The position numbers and the translations under genes are program-made. Shown piece after piece: positions 35,788 through 44,824 of a stretch of DNA of 64,000 nt. The DNA lies in contig NZ_JABXKK010000068.1 in the NCBI RefSeq assembly GCF_017115045.1, positions 62,001 through 126,000 on the forward strand, in the 5' to 3' direction. Position 1 is the stretch's first letter; every line of letters begins with the position of its first letter. Source of the DNA: Nostoc sp. NMS8 (GTDB lineage Bacteria; Cyanobacteriota; Cyanobacteriia; Cyanobacteriales; Nostocaceae). The notes beneath the pieces were generated by a model that was not told the DNA's origin, ran no database searches, and saw nothing but the letters and a program-made list of their open reading frames with translations.

Positions 35788-36615
35788 ATGCAAAAAACTA
35801 TCATTTTTACTTTTACCTTGTTATCCCTGGCAATACTACCAGCAATGGCACAAATTCAGACGGGTGCATTAGGTCAAGTTTGGACTGATTTTCAATCATA
35901 TTCCACAGATTTACAAAACTATCTTCAATATAATCTGAGCGACAATTTAAAACCTGTAGAAGTACAAAGTCAAAATGCTCTGAGTAATTCCAAGGGAGAT
36001 TTGAATATACCTAACCCCGTCGCGGCAGGACAAAAGGTTCGTGATGATTTGATTCTCTACTCTTCTAGTTCTGACTCTCGTTCAAGTCGCTTTGAGAATA
36101 ATTCTGCAGTGCGGGGAAATTTAGTTAGTAATGAACTAAACCGTGTAATTACCCGTGGAGTAGCGGTAGGTATTCTCGGTCAAAATGGCCAAATTCGGGC
36201 AAAAGCGAAGTTAGAAAATACAGAGAAGAGTCTACAAGATGTTGCAGGATTCAACGATGCTAATAACAAGATAAATAGCTTTAAGACTAAATTAGAAAGT
36301 CTTGTGATTGATGCAAAGAGTCCGGCGATAAGTATTGCCGACAACTTGCTAGGTCAAGGGATATTAGCATTGTTATCTACCAATCAAGAAACCATTAAAA
36401 TCCAAAAAGAACAATCAAAAATCGTTGCTGAAACATTTGCTCAGACATTACAAAATAATCAGTCCTTGCAATACTCTAATTTAAATTTAGCAAACATTTC
36501 TCAACAGTCTGAAGAAGCAAATCGCGCTCGAAGAGTAGAAACATCTACAGAAGCGGCGCGACTTTTACGAGCGACTTCTCAACTAGATTTGTTTGGCAGA
36601 AAAGTTAATAAGTAG
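35788..36615 (+). CDS. VirB5-like secreted protein (putative)
   Basis: 275 residues with a signal peptide (MQKTIIFTFTLLSLAILPAMAQ, cut after AMA). The mature part is mostly helical and polar, with coiled-coil-like stretches (KAKLENTEKSLQDVAGF; QETIKIQKEQSKIVAETFAQ). VirB5/TrbJ proteins are secreted, helical, and sit at the pilus tip, and this gene has the VirB5 position after VirB4, but no diagnostic motif. An upstream ATG/GTG in the same frame would add 10 residues and spoil the signal peptide, so ATG 35788 is preferred. Confidence 0.5.
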   Translation: MQKTIIFTFTLLSLAILPAMAQIQTGALGQVWTDFQSYSTDLQNYLQYNLSDNLKPVEVQSQNALSNSKGDLNIPNPVAAGQKVRDDLILYSSSSDSRSSRFENNSAVRGNLVSNELNRVITRGVAVGILGQNGQIRAKAKLENTEKSLQDVAGFNDANNKINSFKTKLESLVIDAKSPAISIADNLLGQGILALLSTNQETIKIQKEQSKIVAETFAQTLQNNQSLQYSNLNLANISQQSEEANRARRVETSTEAARLLRATSQLDLFGRKVNK

Positions 36616-36746
36616 GATTTTAAGAGATTTTTTAAAATCCTTGAAATTATGAAAAACTAACAAAATATCTAAAAAACAGTTTAGTAGAGTGTGTTAGTAA
36701 CTTAACCCAACCTGCAAAATTTAAGAAAACAGCCCATAAATTCAAA

Positions 36747-37796
36747 ATGCAACTTGCTATTCAACTAATTTTTTCCCAAGTAGGCATTGATCAAATTATC
36801 GATAATGGGACTGCAACTTCCCAAAGTATTGCCGAAGGTTGGGATAAACAATGGCTGGATTTATTACAAAATAACACCAGTAATAACTTGTATGGAGCGC
36901 TGACAAATCTGGGTATTTTTTTCGCAGTAGGAACCCTGTTATTTTTTATGATACAATTCCTCAAAGACTTAATATCCTACGAATATACACGCCCCATATC
37001 AGCTTTGATTTGGCCTTTTATTGTGGTAATTCTCTTAAGTAATTCCGGCAATGGAAGTATACTTGCTAATCTGACGCTGGGAGTGCGAAATTTTTTAAAC
37101 ACTGTGAATCAGCAAGTGGTGGTATCAGCAGATGCAGATAAAATATACCAGCAAGCACTGAATATGAGTGTTGCTGAAGAAGTAGCTGGTTCCTTACTAC
37201 GTCCTTGTCAATCGCTGACTGGCGAACAACAAAGTCAATGCTTTGTCAAAGCTGCCGAAAAAATCAACATTCTCTGGCAGAAATATCGAAATACTTATGG
37301 TAATAAAAGCTGGATAATTAGATTACAAAACAAGGTAGATAATATTCGCTATGGCACTGGTCTTGTATCAGAAACCTCTTTTAATTCTTTGTTAGGTTCG
37401 ACAGTCCAAACGAGTATCAAAAACTTTTTAGTTTCCTTACAATATGCCTTCCAGAATTTGATAGAAGCTAGTATGTTGCTAATAGCAGCTTTAGGTCCAA
37501 TAGCTGTAGGTGGTTCTTTGCTGCCTGTTGCTGGAAAACCAATTTTTGCATGGCTGACTGGATTTTTATCGATTGGAATTGCCAAGATTTCGTTCAATAT
37601 TATTGCTGTGCTAACTGCCGCAGTTATTGTCAATGGCCCGGGTCAAAATGCTAATGTTGATCCAGATTTAATGTGGTTCATAATTTTTCTGGGAATTTTA
37701 GCACCGATTTTATCTTTACTTGTGGCTGCTGCTGGCGGTTTTGCAGTCTTTAGCGCTATCAGCAATACGGCTTCTTTAGTAAAAGAGAGAATATAG
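36747..37796 (+). CDS. VirB6/TrbL-like polytopic membrane protein
   Basis: 349 residues with about six membrane segments: FFAVGTLLFFMIQFLKDLI, PISALIWPFIVVILL, then after a long soluble loop MLLIAALGPIAVGGSLLPV, FLSIGIAKISFNIIAVLTAAV, and LMWFIIFLGILAPILSLLVAA. The loop (about 110-225) contains two Cys. A central soluble loop between membrane blocks is typical of VirB6/TrbL, the channel component of T4SS. It lies 131 bp after the VirB5-like gene. Confidence 0.62.
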   Translation: MQLAIQLIFSQVGIDQIIDNGTATSQSIAEGWDKQWLDLLQNNTSNNLYGALTNLGIFFAVGTLLFFMIQFLKDLISYEYTRPISALIWPFIVVILLSNSGNGSILANLTLGVRNFLNTVNQQVVVSADADKIYQQALNMSVAEEVAGSLLRPCQSLTGEQQSQCFVKAAEKINILWQKYRNTYGNKSWIIRLQNKVDNIRYGTGLVSETSFNSLLGSTVQTSIKNFLVSLQYAFQNLIEASMLLIAALGPIAVGGSLLPVAGKPIFAWLTGFLSIGIAKISFNIIAVLTAAVIVNGPGQNANVDPDLMWFIIFLGILAPILSLLVAAAGGFAVFSAISNTASLVKERI

Positions 37797-37887
37797 GGAA
37801 TTAAAAATTAAAAATAAATTTTGGCAAGTGCTGTAAATGCTGACTATATATAATAAGCTGAAGTTTTTTGTAGAAGGAGGTGAGTAA

Positions 37888-38712
37888 ATGGTGCGTTTAC
37901 TAGAGAAAAGACAAACAACGGGAAATGCTTTAACAATTTTTGCGATCGCTACCTTTAGTTTACATATATTAGTTTTATTTTTATTCTTATTACAAGGGTT
38001 AAATATTCGCCAACTCAGTCTGAGAAAATCTCCCAACTTTGTGCAATTAATCGACGGTAAACCAGTAGCTAATATTGATGATTTAGCAAGAGAACCAGAA
38101 GCCATTCGTCGATTTGTCAGCAAAACGATGATATCAATGTTTAGCTGGTCTGGAACCTTACCACCACAAACTATTGAAGAAGTTGCAAATCCCAAATCAG
38201 ATTTAGGAATACTGATTAACACACCTCAAGGTGGTAGCCAAAAAATTAGTACCAGCAGTTGGGTATCTAGTTTCGCCTTCTCAGAAGACTTTCGCAAAGG
38301 TTTTTTAAGCACAGTTGCAGAAATGACACCGCCAGAAGTCTTCTCTGAAAATCCTAGCCAAGCAATGACATCACAATTAGTTATTAAGCGGGTTTATCCG
38401 CCAAAAGAAATTGCACCAGGTAAGTGGCAAGTGGGGATGGTAGCCGACTTAATTCAAAAAAACCGAGTTGGTGGTGCAAAACTCATAACTCCTTTTAATA
38501 AAGATTTCCTTGTACGCGCAACAGATTATTTTGCTAATCCCCAAACTGACAGTAGCACCGACTTACAAAAAGCAATTTATAGTGTCCGCGCAGATAGACT
38601 AGAAATTTATGAAATTCGTAACTTATGTTTGCTAGATAGCTACAACAACCCGAACGGAGATAAATCCAATCAATGCAGCAGTGGACAAACATCTGATAGC
38701 TTTATAAGATGA
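37888..38712 (+). CDS. VirB8-like protein, first paralogue
   Basis: 274 residues with one N-terminal membrane helix (LTIFAIATFSLHILVLFLFLL, about 15-36) and a soluble periplasmic domain. This is the bitopic layout of VirB8/TrbF assembly factors. It shares EPEAIRRFV and the FVQL(I/V)DG(K/R) stretch with the next gene, so the two are tandem duplicates. A full-strength ribosome site (GGAGGTGA) lies immediately before ATG 37888. The C-terminus has two Cys (LCLLDSY...QCSSGQ) that could form a disulphide. Confidence 0.6.
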   Translation: MVRLLEKRQTTGNALTIFAIATFSLHILVLFLFLLQGLNIRQLSLRKSPNFVQLIDGKPVANIDDLAREPEAIRRFVSKTMISMFSWSGTLPPQTIEEVANPKSDLGILINTPQGGSQKISTSSWVSSFAFSEDFRKGFLSTVAEMTPPEVFSENPSQAMTSQLVIKRVYPPKEIAPGKWQVGMVADLIQKNRVGGAKLITPFNKDFLVRATDYFANPQTDSSTDLQKAIYSVRADRLEIYEIRNLCLLDSYNNPNGDKSNQCSSGQTSDSFIR

Positions 38713-38762
38713 GAGATTTCTAATTCACAGGCTGATCGTTCAATTTATATAATCAATTATTA

Positions 38763-39455
38763 ATGCAATTACTCAAACCAGAAAATAAGAAAAATAGCCC
38801 CTTGCCACTGTTGGCAGTAGGAACTCTTGGTTTACATCTATTCACTTTGCTGTTACTAATATTTCATGGGTCTATGTTACAACAGTTAGGACGGCAACTT
38901 ACACCTCAAAGTTTAGTGCAGCTTGTTGATGGTCGCACCATAACCGTAGACCCCCAACCAAATTTAGAGCGACAGCCGGAGGCTATTCGGCGGTTTGTGG
39001 GTGAAACTATGAGCTTAATGCTCACCTGGTCACAGCAACAACCACCAACACAAGTCTGGGAAATTAGCTCTCAACTGGTAGCTGATAATTTTAAACAAAA
39101 ATTTAAGTCAGAAATTACTAATTTAAATCCAGATAGCCAATTTGAAAATGTTAATAGAGGCGCGGAGAATGTATTAGTCATCCAAAAAATTTCTCAACCT
39201 ACAGCAATAGGTAATGGAAAATGGAAAGTAGAAATGTTTGCCAATCAATTAATTTTTAGTAGTTATGATAAGTTGGGAAAATCAGTTTCTTTTAATAAAC
39301 AAATTTTAGTTAGAGCCATAGATGAACCAGCAACTTCACTACCAAATGCACCACTACCATTGCACTTCGCAGCTTACCGCCTTGGTGAAGCCAGACTAGA
39401 AATTTATAATGTCTGTGAAATCCAAGATAAAAATTGTTCTGGAAATCCCAACTAA
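38763..39455 (+). CDS. VirB8-like protein, second paralogue
   Basis: 230 residues with the same layout as the preceding protein: a membrane helix (PLLAVGTLGLHLFTLLLLIF, about 14-33) and a soluble domain with QPEAIRRFVGETM matching REPEAIRRFVSKTM in the paralogue. The C-terminus has CEIQDKNCSG, again a Cys pair. Two VirB8-like genes side by side are unusual; they may form a heteromer. The gap to the VirB10-like gene is 9 bp. Confidence 0.6.
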   Translation: MQLLKPENKKNSPLPLLAVGTLGLHLFTLLLLIFHGSMLQQLGRQLTPQSLVQLVDGRTITVDPQPNLERQPEAIRRFVGETMSLMLTWSQQQPPTQVWEISSQLVADNFKQKFKSEITNLNPDSQFENVNRGAENVLVIQKISQPTAIGNGKWKVEMFANQLIFSSYDKLGKSVSFNKQILVRAIDEPATSLPNAPLPLHFAAYRLGEARLEIYNVCEIQDKNCSGNPN

Positions 39456-39464
39456 GCTCTACTT

Positions 39465-41060
39465 ATGACTCGATACTCAATTCCTGCGGAAACTCCTCCC
39501 CAAAATGGATTTACTCTCAGCACCGACGATCGCCAACCAGAAGTAGAATCTTTAGATTGGGAATCACGGATGTCAAGGTTAGTCGGCTTTGAAGAAGAAT
39601 CTTCTACCGCTACCCAAGGTTCAGAAGACTCGGCAACGCCGCCAGAGTCGGTTTCTCAACCACAAGAAGTTCAGACTAAGCAACCACTCTCATCGAATCC
39701 CTTTGCAAAATTAGGCTTGGTAGGCGCTGCTACCTTAGCGATCGTTTTGTTGGGTGGTCTGTTTTTGTCTAAATTGATGAGTACCAGCAGTCAAAAGCCC
39801 AAAAATGTTGTTTCAGCACCAGTGCAAGAGCAACCCATTACTGAATCTAAATCTCAACAGCTAGAAGCTGAAGTAGATACTCTCAAAACAAAATTAGCCC
39901 TGACTGAACAAGCACAGATGGTGAAAGCTGCCCAACAACAGCTGAGAATTGCCAAATCAATGCCGACAGTAGTCTTGCAACAACCGTCAGTTAGACAAAA
40001 AGTGATTCCAACACCCCCACCAACAGCTTATGTACCTCCGACGGTAACTGAGCGTATCGTTCGTGTAACTCCTTCTCAACCTTTCACATCAGCCCAACTA
40101 CCAGTTGTCAGACCAAACACTCAACCGGTAGTTAATATAACTCCACCATCTCCACCAAGCCCATTTGAAGAGTGGGCAAGGTTAGCAAAATTAGGTAGCT
40201 ATGGCCAAGTAAATGCTAGCAATCAACCTACTAGTAATATAGCTACTTTGGAACCTGTAAATAATGCCCAACCACAGAATAATACGCAGCCACAGACACA
40301 AAACCCCAATCCTGAGCAAACTCCAGAACCGCAAGCTCCTATGGTTAGTCAAGCGCAACCCCAGGGACAGAAATCTGTAGCAGTCGGGACTAGTGCCAAA
40401 GCTGTGTTAGCGACAGCGATATTTGGGGAAACTTCTAATAAGTCAGGTGGTGGTGAAACAGGCGAAGGAAAAAACGTATTTGTGATCCGATTGCAAGAAC
40501 CGCTCAAATCTACCGATGGTTCTCCCGCTTTACCTGCAAACACCGAATTTCTAGCTGAAATTAGTTCCCTCTCCGAACAAGGTCTTTTGCAGATGAACGT
40601 AGTGAAAGTTATTTCGCAAAGTGGTGGCAACCCTATAGAACGAAGCTTAACCAACAATGCAATTATTCTTCGTGCTACCCAAGGTAAACCTTTAGTAGCC
40701 AATAAATTTCCTAGTCAAAGCTCGTCTATCGCATCAATGGATCTAGGACTATTTGTTTTGGGAGGCGTTGGGAAAGCGGCAGAGTTAATCAATCGTAGTG
40801 ATACTGAACTCCAACCACTTATTTCAACAGTTACCAACGCCGACGGCTCCACCAGCAGCGCCAGCCAAATTACAACTGTCACTAAGAACAGACGCAACCT
40901 TGCAGCCGGAGTTGTAGAAGGTGGTTTGAACTCTGTAGTACCCCAAATTGCTCAACGTAATCAACAGGCGATCGCTCAAATGTCACAGCAAACTAACATT
41001 TGGTTTTTGCCAGCAGGCACAAATGTTGAAGTATACGTTAATCAAGTAACCCAGTTTTAA
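39465..41060 (+). CDS. VirB10/TrbI-like protein
   Basis: 531 residues. The cytoplasmic N-terminus is acidic. One membrane helix (LGLVGAATLAIVLLGGLFL, about 84-103) is followed by a coiled-coil stretch and a long Pro/Gln-rich spacer (about 160-300), then a beta-rich C-terminal domain (FVIRLQEPLKSTDGSPALPANTEF; IWFLPAGTNVEVYVNQ). This is the standard order of VirB10/TrbI, which spans both membranes and passes the energy signal to the outer-membrane channel. The Pro-rich spacer would cross the periplasm. It is among the better supported T4SS members here. Confidence 0.7.
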   Translation: MTRYSIPAETPPQNGFTLSTDDRQPEVESLDWESRMSRLVGFEEESSTATQGSEDSATPPESVSQPQEVQTKQPLSSNPFAKLGLVGAATLAIVLLGGLFLSKLMSTSSQKPKNVVSAPVQEQPITESKSQQLEAEVDTLKTKLALTEQAQMVKAAQQQLRIAKSMPTVVLQQPSVRQKVIPTPPPTAYVPPTVTERIVRVTPSQPFTSAQLPVVRPNTQPVVNITPPSPPSPFEEWARLAKLGSYGQVNASNQPTSNIATLEPVNNAQPQNNTQPQTQNPNPEQTPEPQAPMVSQAQPQGQKSVAVGTSAKAVLATAIFGETSNKSGGGETGEGKNVFVIRLQEPLKSTDGSPALPANTEFLAEISSLSEQGLLQMNVVKVISQSGGNPIERSLTNNAIILRATQGKPLVANKFPSQSSSIASMDLGLFVLGGVGKAAELINRSDTELQPLISTVTNADGSTSSASQITTVTKNRRNLAAGVVEGGLNSVVPQIAQRNQQAIAQMSQQTNIWFLPAGTNVEVYVNQVTQF

Positions 41061-41097
41061 GAGGTAGGATTTATACCAATTTTAGATATTTGCAACT

Positions 41098-41664
41098 ATG
41101 AAAAAGAATACTAAACTGCCAGGAAATACCCATTATTATTTCCTACCTATAGCTTCCTTAATTTTCTCGGTTGCTATGTTCTTATTAGTAGGTCGTGCTG
41201 TAGCTAATAATGCCGTTTTGCGTTCTATCTTTTCTTGCCAAGCGCAAGGTTTAGGAGGATTAATCCCGACAATCAACGTTTGGTATGAGCAAGGCACAAA
41301 CTTAAGCTTTATTCCGGCTGGAGAAGTAATTAAAAAAGTTTGGTTAAACGATCCATCACAGGTAACTATGGATTTTGATGGCCCGGTATGTATGCAGTTT
41401 GGTCTAAAACCTAATACAAGTTCAGGAGATTGTAAAAACTCAGCCGCGAATGTAATCCAACTCAGACGAATTCAAAAACTGAATATTCCTGGACTTCCTA
41501 ACACTAGTAATACACTTTTAACAGTTATTACCGAAGCCCAAGGTAAAAACAAGTTGTATACTTTTAAAGTAATATATAAAACAGATAGTCCTGAATATCA
41601 TACTTTAGCAATTTTCCCCGATCCTTCTGGTCAAGAAGGAGCTTGTGCGAGAGTTTCACAATAA
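41098..41664 (+). CDS. VirB9/TrbG-like protein (putative)
   Basis: 188 residues. A signal anchor (about 14-32: FLPIASLIFSVAMFLLVG) is followed by INVWYEQGTNLSFIPAGEVIKKVWLNDPSQ, split here as INVWYEQGTNL and FIPAGEVIKKVWLNDPS. This recalls the N-terminal domain of VirB9/TrbG, which has a beta-strand followed by an I-x-x-VWLGDP-like motif. Three Cys are present. It would sit in the periplasm and outer membrane next to VirB10. It ends the recognisable cluster. Confidence 0.5.
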   Translation: MKKNTKLPGNTHYYFLPIASLIFSVAMFLLVGRAVANNAVLRSIFSCQAQGLGGLIPTINVWYEQGTNLSFIPAGEVIKKVWLNDPSQVTMDFDGPVCMQFGLKPNTSSGDCKNSAANVIQLRRIQKLNIPGLPNTSNTLLTVITEAQGKNKLYTFKVIYKTDSPEYHTLAIFPDPSGQEGACARVSQ

Positions 41665-41981
41665 AATAGTTCGTCTCAAAACTTGATATAAAGCCTGTTT
41701 TACTTCTGACTCCTTGTTAGGGACTCTCAAAAAAAATACTCAACTAGTTCCTGTGGGCTGGGCGGGCGAGACGCCCAGCCCACAAGATTGGCTAATTTAT
41801 TTCTTGGAAGTCCCTTAGCGCAGGGGGCATAGCCCATTCTGACTTCTGCTGTATATTTAATTATGCCTACCTGTTTAATCAAGCTTTTCCAAGCACATCT
41901 TTATAAATCTTCAGATAAAAACTAACCACAAATTCAAAATTCGTGTAAATATAAAGAAAAGCTTAAGAGGTTACAGGCTTC
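41665..41981. other. intergenic region after VirB-like cluster
   Basis: A 317-bp gap with the hairpin at 41752-41784 and no ORF. The sequence before ATG 41982 is AT-rich. Confidence 0.4.
41752..41784. terminator. 13-bp GC-rich hairpin after the VirB-like cluster
   Basis: TGTGGGCTGGGCG pairs perfectly with CGCCCAGCCCACA around a 7-nt loop. It lies 90 nt after the last VirB-like stop codon and before the next gene. No T-run follows directly. The sequence type is a frequent cyanobacterial intergenic repeat, so it may be a repeat doing terminator duty. Confidence 0.45.
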
Positions 41982-42221
41982 ATGGTAACTGCTAAAATGA
42001 TGCAACAGCTTTGGGCTGTAATCGAGTCTACCCAAGTCAGCACCTTGCTCCACTTTGATGATGCTGCTTTAATACAATTGCTCCTCCAGCAGTTAAAAGC
42101 GAAACAAGGACTTGATGCCCAGGCAGATACGACTCTCAACACTTACATCAAATCTAAACTGCCCCTAATTCGCGATACGGCTGAAGGCAGATTATCTTTA
42201 GGGCAAGGCGGCAATCATTAG
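41982..42221 (+). CDS. small conserved cyanobacterial-type protein, 79 aa
   Basis: A small soluble helical protein: LLHFDDAALIQLLLQQLKAK and LDAQADTTLNTYIKSKLPLIRD are amphipathic helices. No domain recognised. It follows the VirB-like cluster on the same strand but after a hairpin, so co-transcription is doubtful. ATG 41982 chosen; ATG 41997 is possible. Confidence 0.6.
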   Translation: MVTAKMMQQLWAVIESTQVSTLLHFDDAALIQLLLQQLKAKQGLDAQADTTLNTYIKSKLPLIRDTAEGRLSLGQGGNH

Positions 42222-42284
42222 TACGATAAATCAAATGATTGGTCATTGCCAAGCATACGCTCAGAGTTCAAACAGTGCAATATT

Positions 42285-42542
42285 ATGAATCACTGGCTAG
42301 TAATTGCCCTAGTAGCTTATCTAATTGGAGCAGCGATTGAAGGGGTGAGTACAGCCAGTCAGCTATCTCATTCAATGCCAGAACTCGCTAAAAGTACACA
42401 AGCTAATTCTTCAGAATCTTCTACTGAGCCTAATTCGATTTGGAGAGTTGTGGTAGCGATCGCCTCAGTAAGCATTTGTGGAGCTTTTTTGTGGCCGTGC
42501 CGTCTTTTCCACCGTTTAATTAAAGGTAACGTTCGTCCATAA
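42285..42542 (+). CDS. small membrane protein, 85 aa
   Basis: Two predicted membrane helices (MNHWLVIALVAYLIGAAIEG and WRVVVAIASVSICGAFLWPC) are joined by a Ser/Thr-rich loop, with a basic tail. Not recognised. ATG 42285 gives a clean membrane start; a TTG upstream at 42246 would add a polar leader and is less likely. Confidence 0.5.
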   Translation: MNHWLVIALVAYLIGAAIEGVSTASQLSHSMPELAKSTQANSSESSTEPNSIWRVVVAIASVSICGAFLWPCRLFHRLIKGNVRP

Positions 42543-42625
42543 GCCCAAAACAGCAATGCAGTAATTGTGGAAGAACTTCTCCCCCAACCCCGTTTCACAG
42601 AGGGAGTTTGGCTTTTGCTGATCTA

Positions 42626-43306
42626 TCATGCAGTTTGTTCGGGTTCTGTCGCTACAGTTTGCCCAATTTTTGGTTCTGTTCCTGTTAGCAGTCGCTCGAT
42701 ATTAGTGCGATGGCGTAAAATCACATACAATCCACCAGCAATCCCAAACAGAATATAGGGTAAGGGTTGATGTAAAAGTAGCATGAAAATGGAAACTGCG
42801 ATCGCACCTACAATTGAACTCAAAGAGACAATCCGCGATATCGCCACAATCAGGGCAAACACACCCGCTGTTGCTAAACCTACCTGCCAAGTCATTGCCA
42901 ACAAAATCCCTAAGCTGATAGCAACGGATTTACCACCGGTAAAGCCTAAAAAAATTGATTTACTATGTCCCAAGATGGCAGCTAACCCAGTTAAAGTTAC
43001 AACCCACGGTTGCCATAGTTGTGCATCTACCGTTGGAGGGATAAAATTTTGATTAGAGGCAAAGTTGAACAACCAGTAAACTAGAGCGATCGCTAATACT
43101 CCCTTTAAGGAATCAAGTACTAAAACCAATGCTCCTGGCCCTTTCCCCAACGTTCTTAGTACATTAGTTGCGCCAGTAGAACCTGAACCAATTTCTCGAA
43201 TATCAATACCCTTTAACTGCTTCACAGCAATATAGCCAGTGGGAAAAGAACCCAGCAAGTAAGCTATGACTACAATTGCCCCGCACAGAGTTAACCAAAT
43301 TGTCAT
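42626..43306 (-). CDS. plsY: glycerol-3-phosphate acyltransferase PlsY
   Basis: A 226-residue inner-membrane enzyme that transfers an acyl group from acyl-phosphate to glycerol-3-phosphate, the first step of phospholipid synthesis. Motifs present: GSFPTGYIAVK, the signature GSGSTGATNVLRTLGKGPG (about 43-61), FLGFTGGKSVA (the phosphate-binding loop), and LFGIAGGLYVILRHRTNI near the C-terminus. ATG 43306 chosen over a TTG four codons upstream. Same strand as the DUF3086, DUF3119 and MlaE genes, a run that I recall as conserved in cyanobacteria. Confidence 0.93.
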   Translation of the reverse strand: MTIWLTLCGAIVVIAYLLGSFPTGYIAVKQLKGIDIREIGSGSTGATNVLRTLGKGPGALVLVLDSLKGVLAIALVYWLFNFASNQNFIPPTVDAQLWQPWVVTLTGLAAILGHSKSIFLGFTGGKSVAISLGILLAMTWQVGLATAGVFALIVAISRIVSLSSIVGAIAVSIFMLLLHQPLPYILFGIAGGLYVILRHRTNIERLLTGTEPKIGQTVATEPEQTA

Positions 43307-43413
43307 AATACAATTCAAAATTCAAAATGACGCTCGAAGACTCGCTGACGCTGCGCTAACAAAATTCAAAAAAGTCAAGAGTAATATCTCTTGACTAATG
43401 ACCAATGACTCAT

Positions 43414-44688
43414 TTAAAAATCATCATCATAGTTTCTCACTGTTTTGGGGTCAGGAGCAAAGGCTAACCACAGGGGAAATTGCAGCAGTGACAAACTGAT
43501 TTGTTCTTCTGAATCGTCAATGATAATTAAGGGCAGTTGATTGGCTTTCGTCAATCGCTCTGCTTTTTGAGCGAGAGCATCAGGCGCTTCAAATAATACC
43601 ACACCCCGGTCTGGGCCGAAATCTGGGCGACCGATTCCGAGACAGTCTTGCAAGCCGCGCCGCCATTCACCTAATCGTTCTGGTGTATTAGCTAAGACTA
43701 AAGTACGAATGCGATCGCCATAAAGCTTGTGTAATATCGAAATTGCAGCTGAGGCAATTAGGATATTCTGCAAACGGCTACCCATTGTCCGCAAACCACC
43801 CCGTCCTCCTTGGGTAAAAAACCAGTTAGAGATTCGTTCGGCATGGATTGGTTCAAAGGTGCGACGTAGTTGCCACGGTGGGCCATAATAATCTGGTTTG
43901 TTGCGGTATTGATCAATTAGGCGGCGAATTTGCTTGGTAGTATCTTGAAATTGCTGTTGGGCAAATTGGGGTATTCCAGGCTGCGATTCAACAGGTTTAG
44001 CCTCTTTTACAGCTGGTTTTTCTCGTTCTACCACACTTGGGGTCAGTTGCAACTGTTCAGCGGCAACAGCCAAATCTTGTAAACTACCCGTGAGATAGTC
44101 TTTAAAACCCTGCACCCGAATTGCCAAGTCTTGGGATGTACCAGCAAAAGTGGTTCGCATCTCATTGCGGATACGTTCTTGACGGCGTTCTAGTTGCTCG
44201 ACAGAAATTTGCAGAGTTTGCTTGCGTTGTTCCAACTGCAACAGTGACTCTTGTACAATTCGTCCCAGTGAGGTTTGAGTTTCACTCACCTGTGCTTGCA
44301 GGTTTTCATAAGAAGCTTGCAGCTTGGCTATTTCTTCCTTAAGAGATGCTTCAGCGCTTTGCAACTCTGCCACTCGCTGCTCTGCTTCTGCATATAATGA
44401 ATTATTTCCCGATCCTATTTCAGACCCCAGCGCGACATTTTCCGCTTCTAACTGCGCTACAAACTCGCCATTTGAATTTTCTGTTAGCTCTACTGTAGAA
44501 TCTACCACTTCTGCATTAGAAATGAGTGGCTCAAAAGTCGTGTAGCCTTCTGATGAGTTAATGGCTTCTGTTTTTAGCACTGACTCAACAGATGAATTTA
44601 CTGGATGTTCAACTGCATTGTTCTCTTCTGGTTTTTCTGTCAATTGCTCATCACTTGGTTCTGGGGTTTGAGATGCCTCTAGGTTCAT
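43414..44688 (-). CDS. DUF3086 coiled-coil protein
   Basis: 424 residues. An acidic, low-complexity N-terminus (about 1-95) is followed by a long coiled coil (about 100-185: RVAELQSAEASLKEEIAKLQ, QLEQRKQTLQISVEQLERRQ) and a C-terminal DUF3086 domain (about 250-420: PPWQLRRTFEPIHAERI, DYDDDF tail). Cyanobacterium-specific, function unknown. Encoded between the DUF3119 gene and plsY, suggesting an envelope or lipid link by context only. ATG 44688 preferred over a TTG two codons upstream. Confidence 0.8.
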   Translation of the reverse strand: MNLEASQTPEPSDEQLTEKPEENNAVEHPVNSSVESVLKTEAINSSEGYTTFEPLISNAEVVDSTVELTENSNGEFVAQLEAENVALGSEIGSGNNSLYAEAEQRVAELQSAEASLKEEIAKLQASYENLQAQVSETQTSLGRIVQESLLQLEQRKQTLQISVEQLERRQERIRNEMRTTFAGTSQDLAIRVQGFKDYLTGSLQDLAVAAEQLQLTPSVVEREKPAVKEAKPVESQPGIPQFAQQQFQDTTKQIRRLIDQYRNKPDYYGPPWQLRRTFEPIHAERISNWFFTQGGRGGLRTMGSRLQNILIASAAISILHKLYGDRIRTLVLANTPERLGEWRRGLQDCLGIGRPDFGPDRGVVLFEAPDALAQKAERLTKANQLPLIIIDDSEEQISLSLLQFPLWLAFAPDPKTVRNYDDDF

Positions 44689-44824
44689 AAACAATAGTGT
44701 AATTCCGATGACGCGAATAAATAGCTTTCAGAAATATTACGATTGACCTGCCATAAAAATCCTGAGCATGAGTGCTAAGTTACGAGTTTATATCAAAACG
44801 ACTCAGCATAGATAGCAATCAGCA

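Noticed and set aside
32027..42221. Integrative conjugative element
   Set aside because: No relaxase, integrase, coupling protein or attachment repeats were found around the VirB-like genes, and base composition matches the neighbours.
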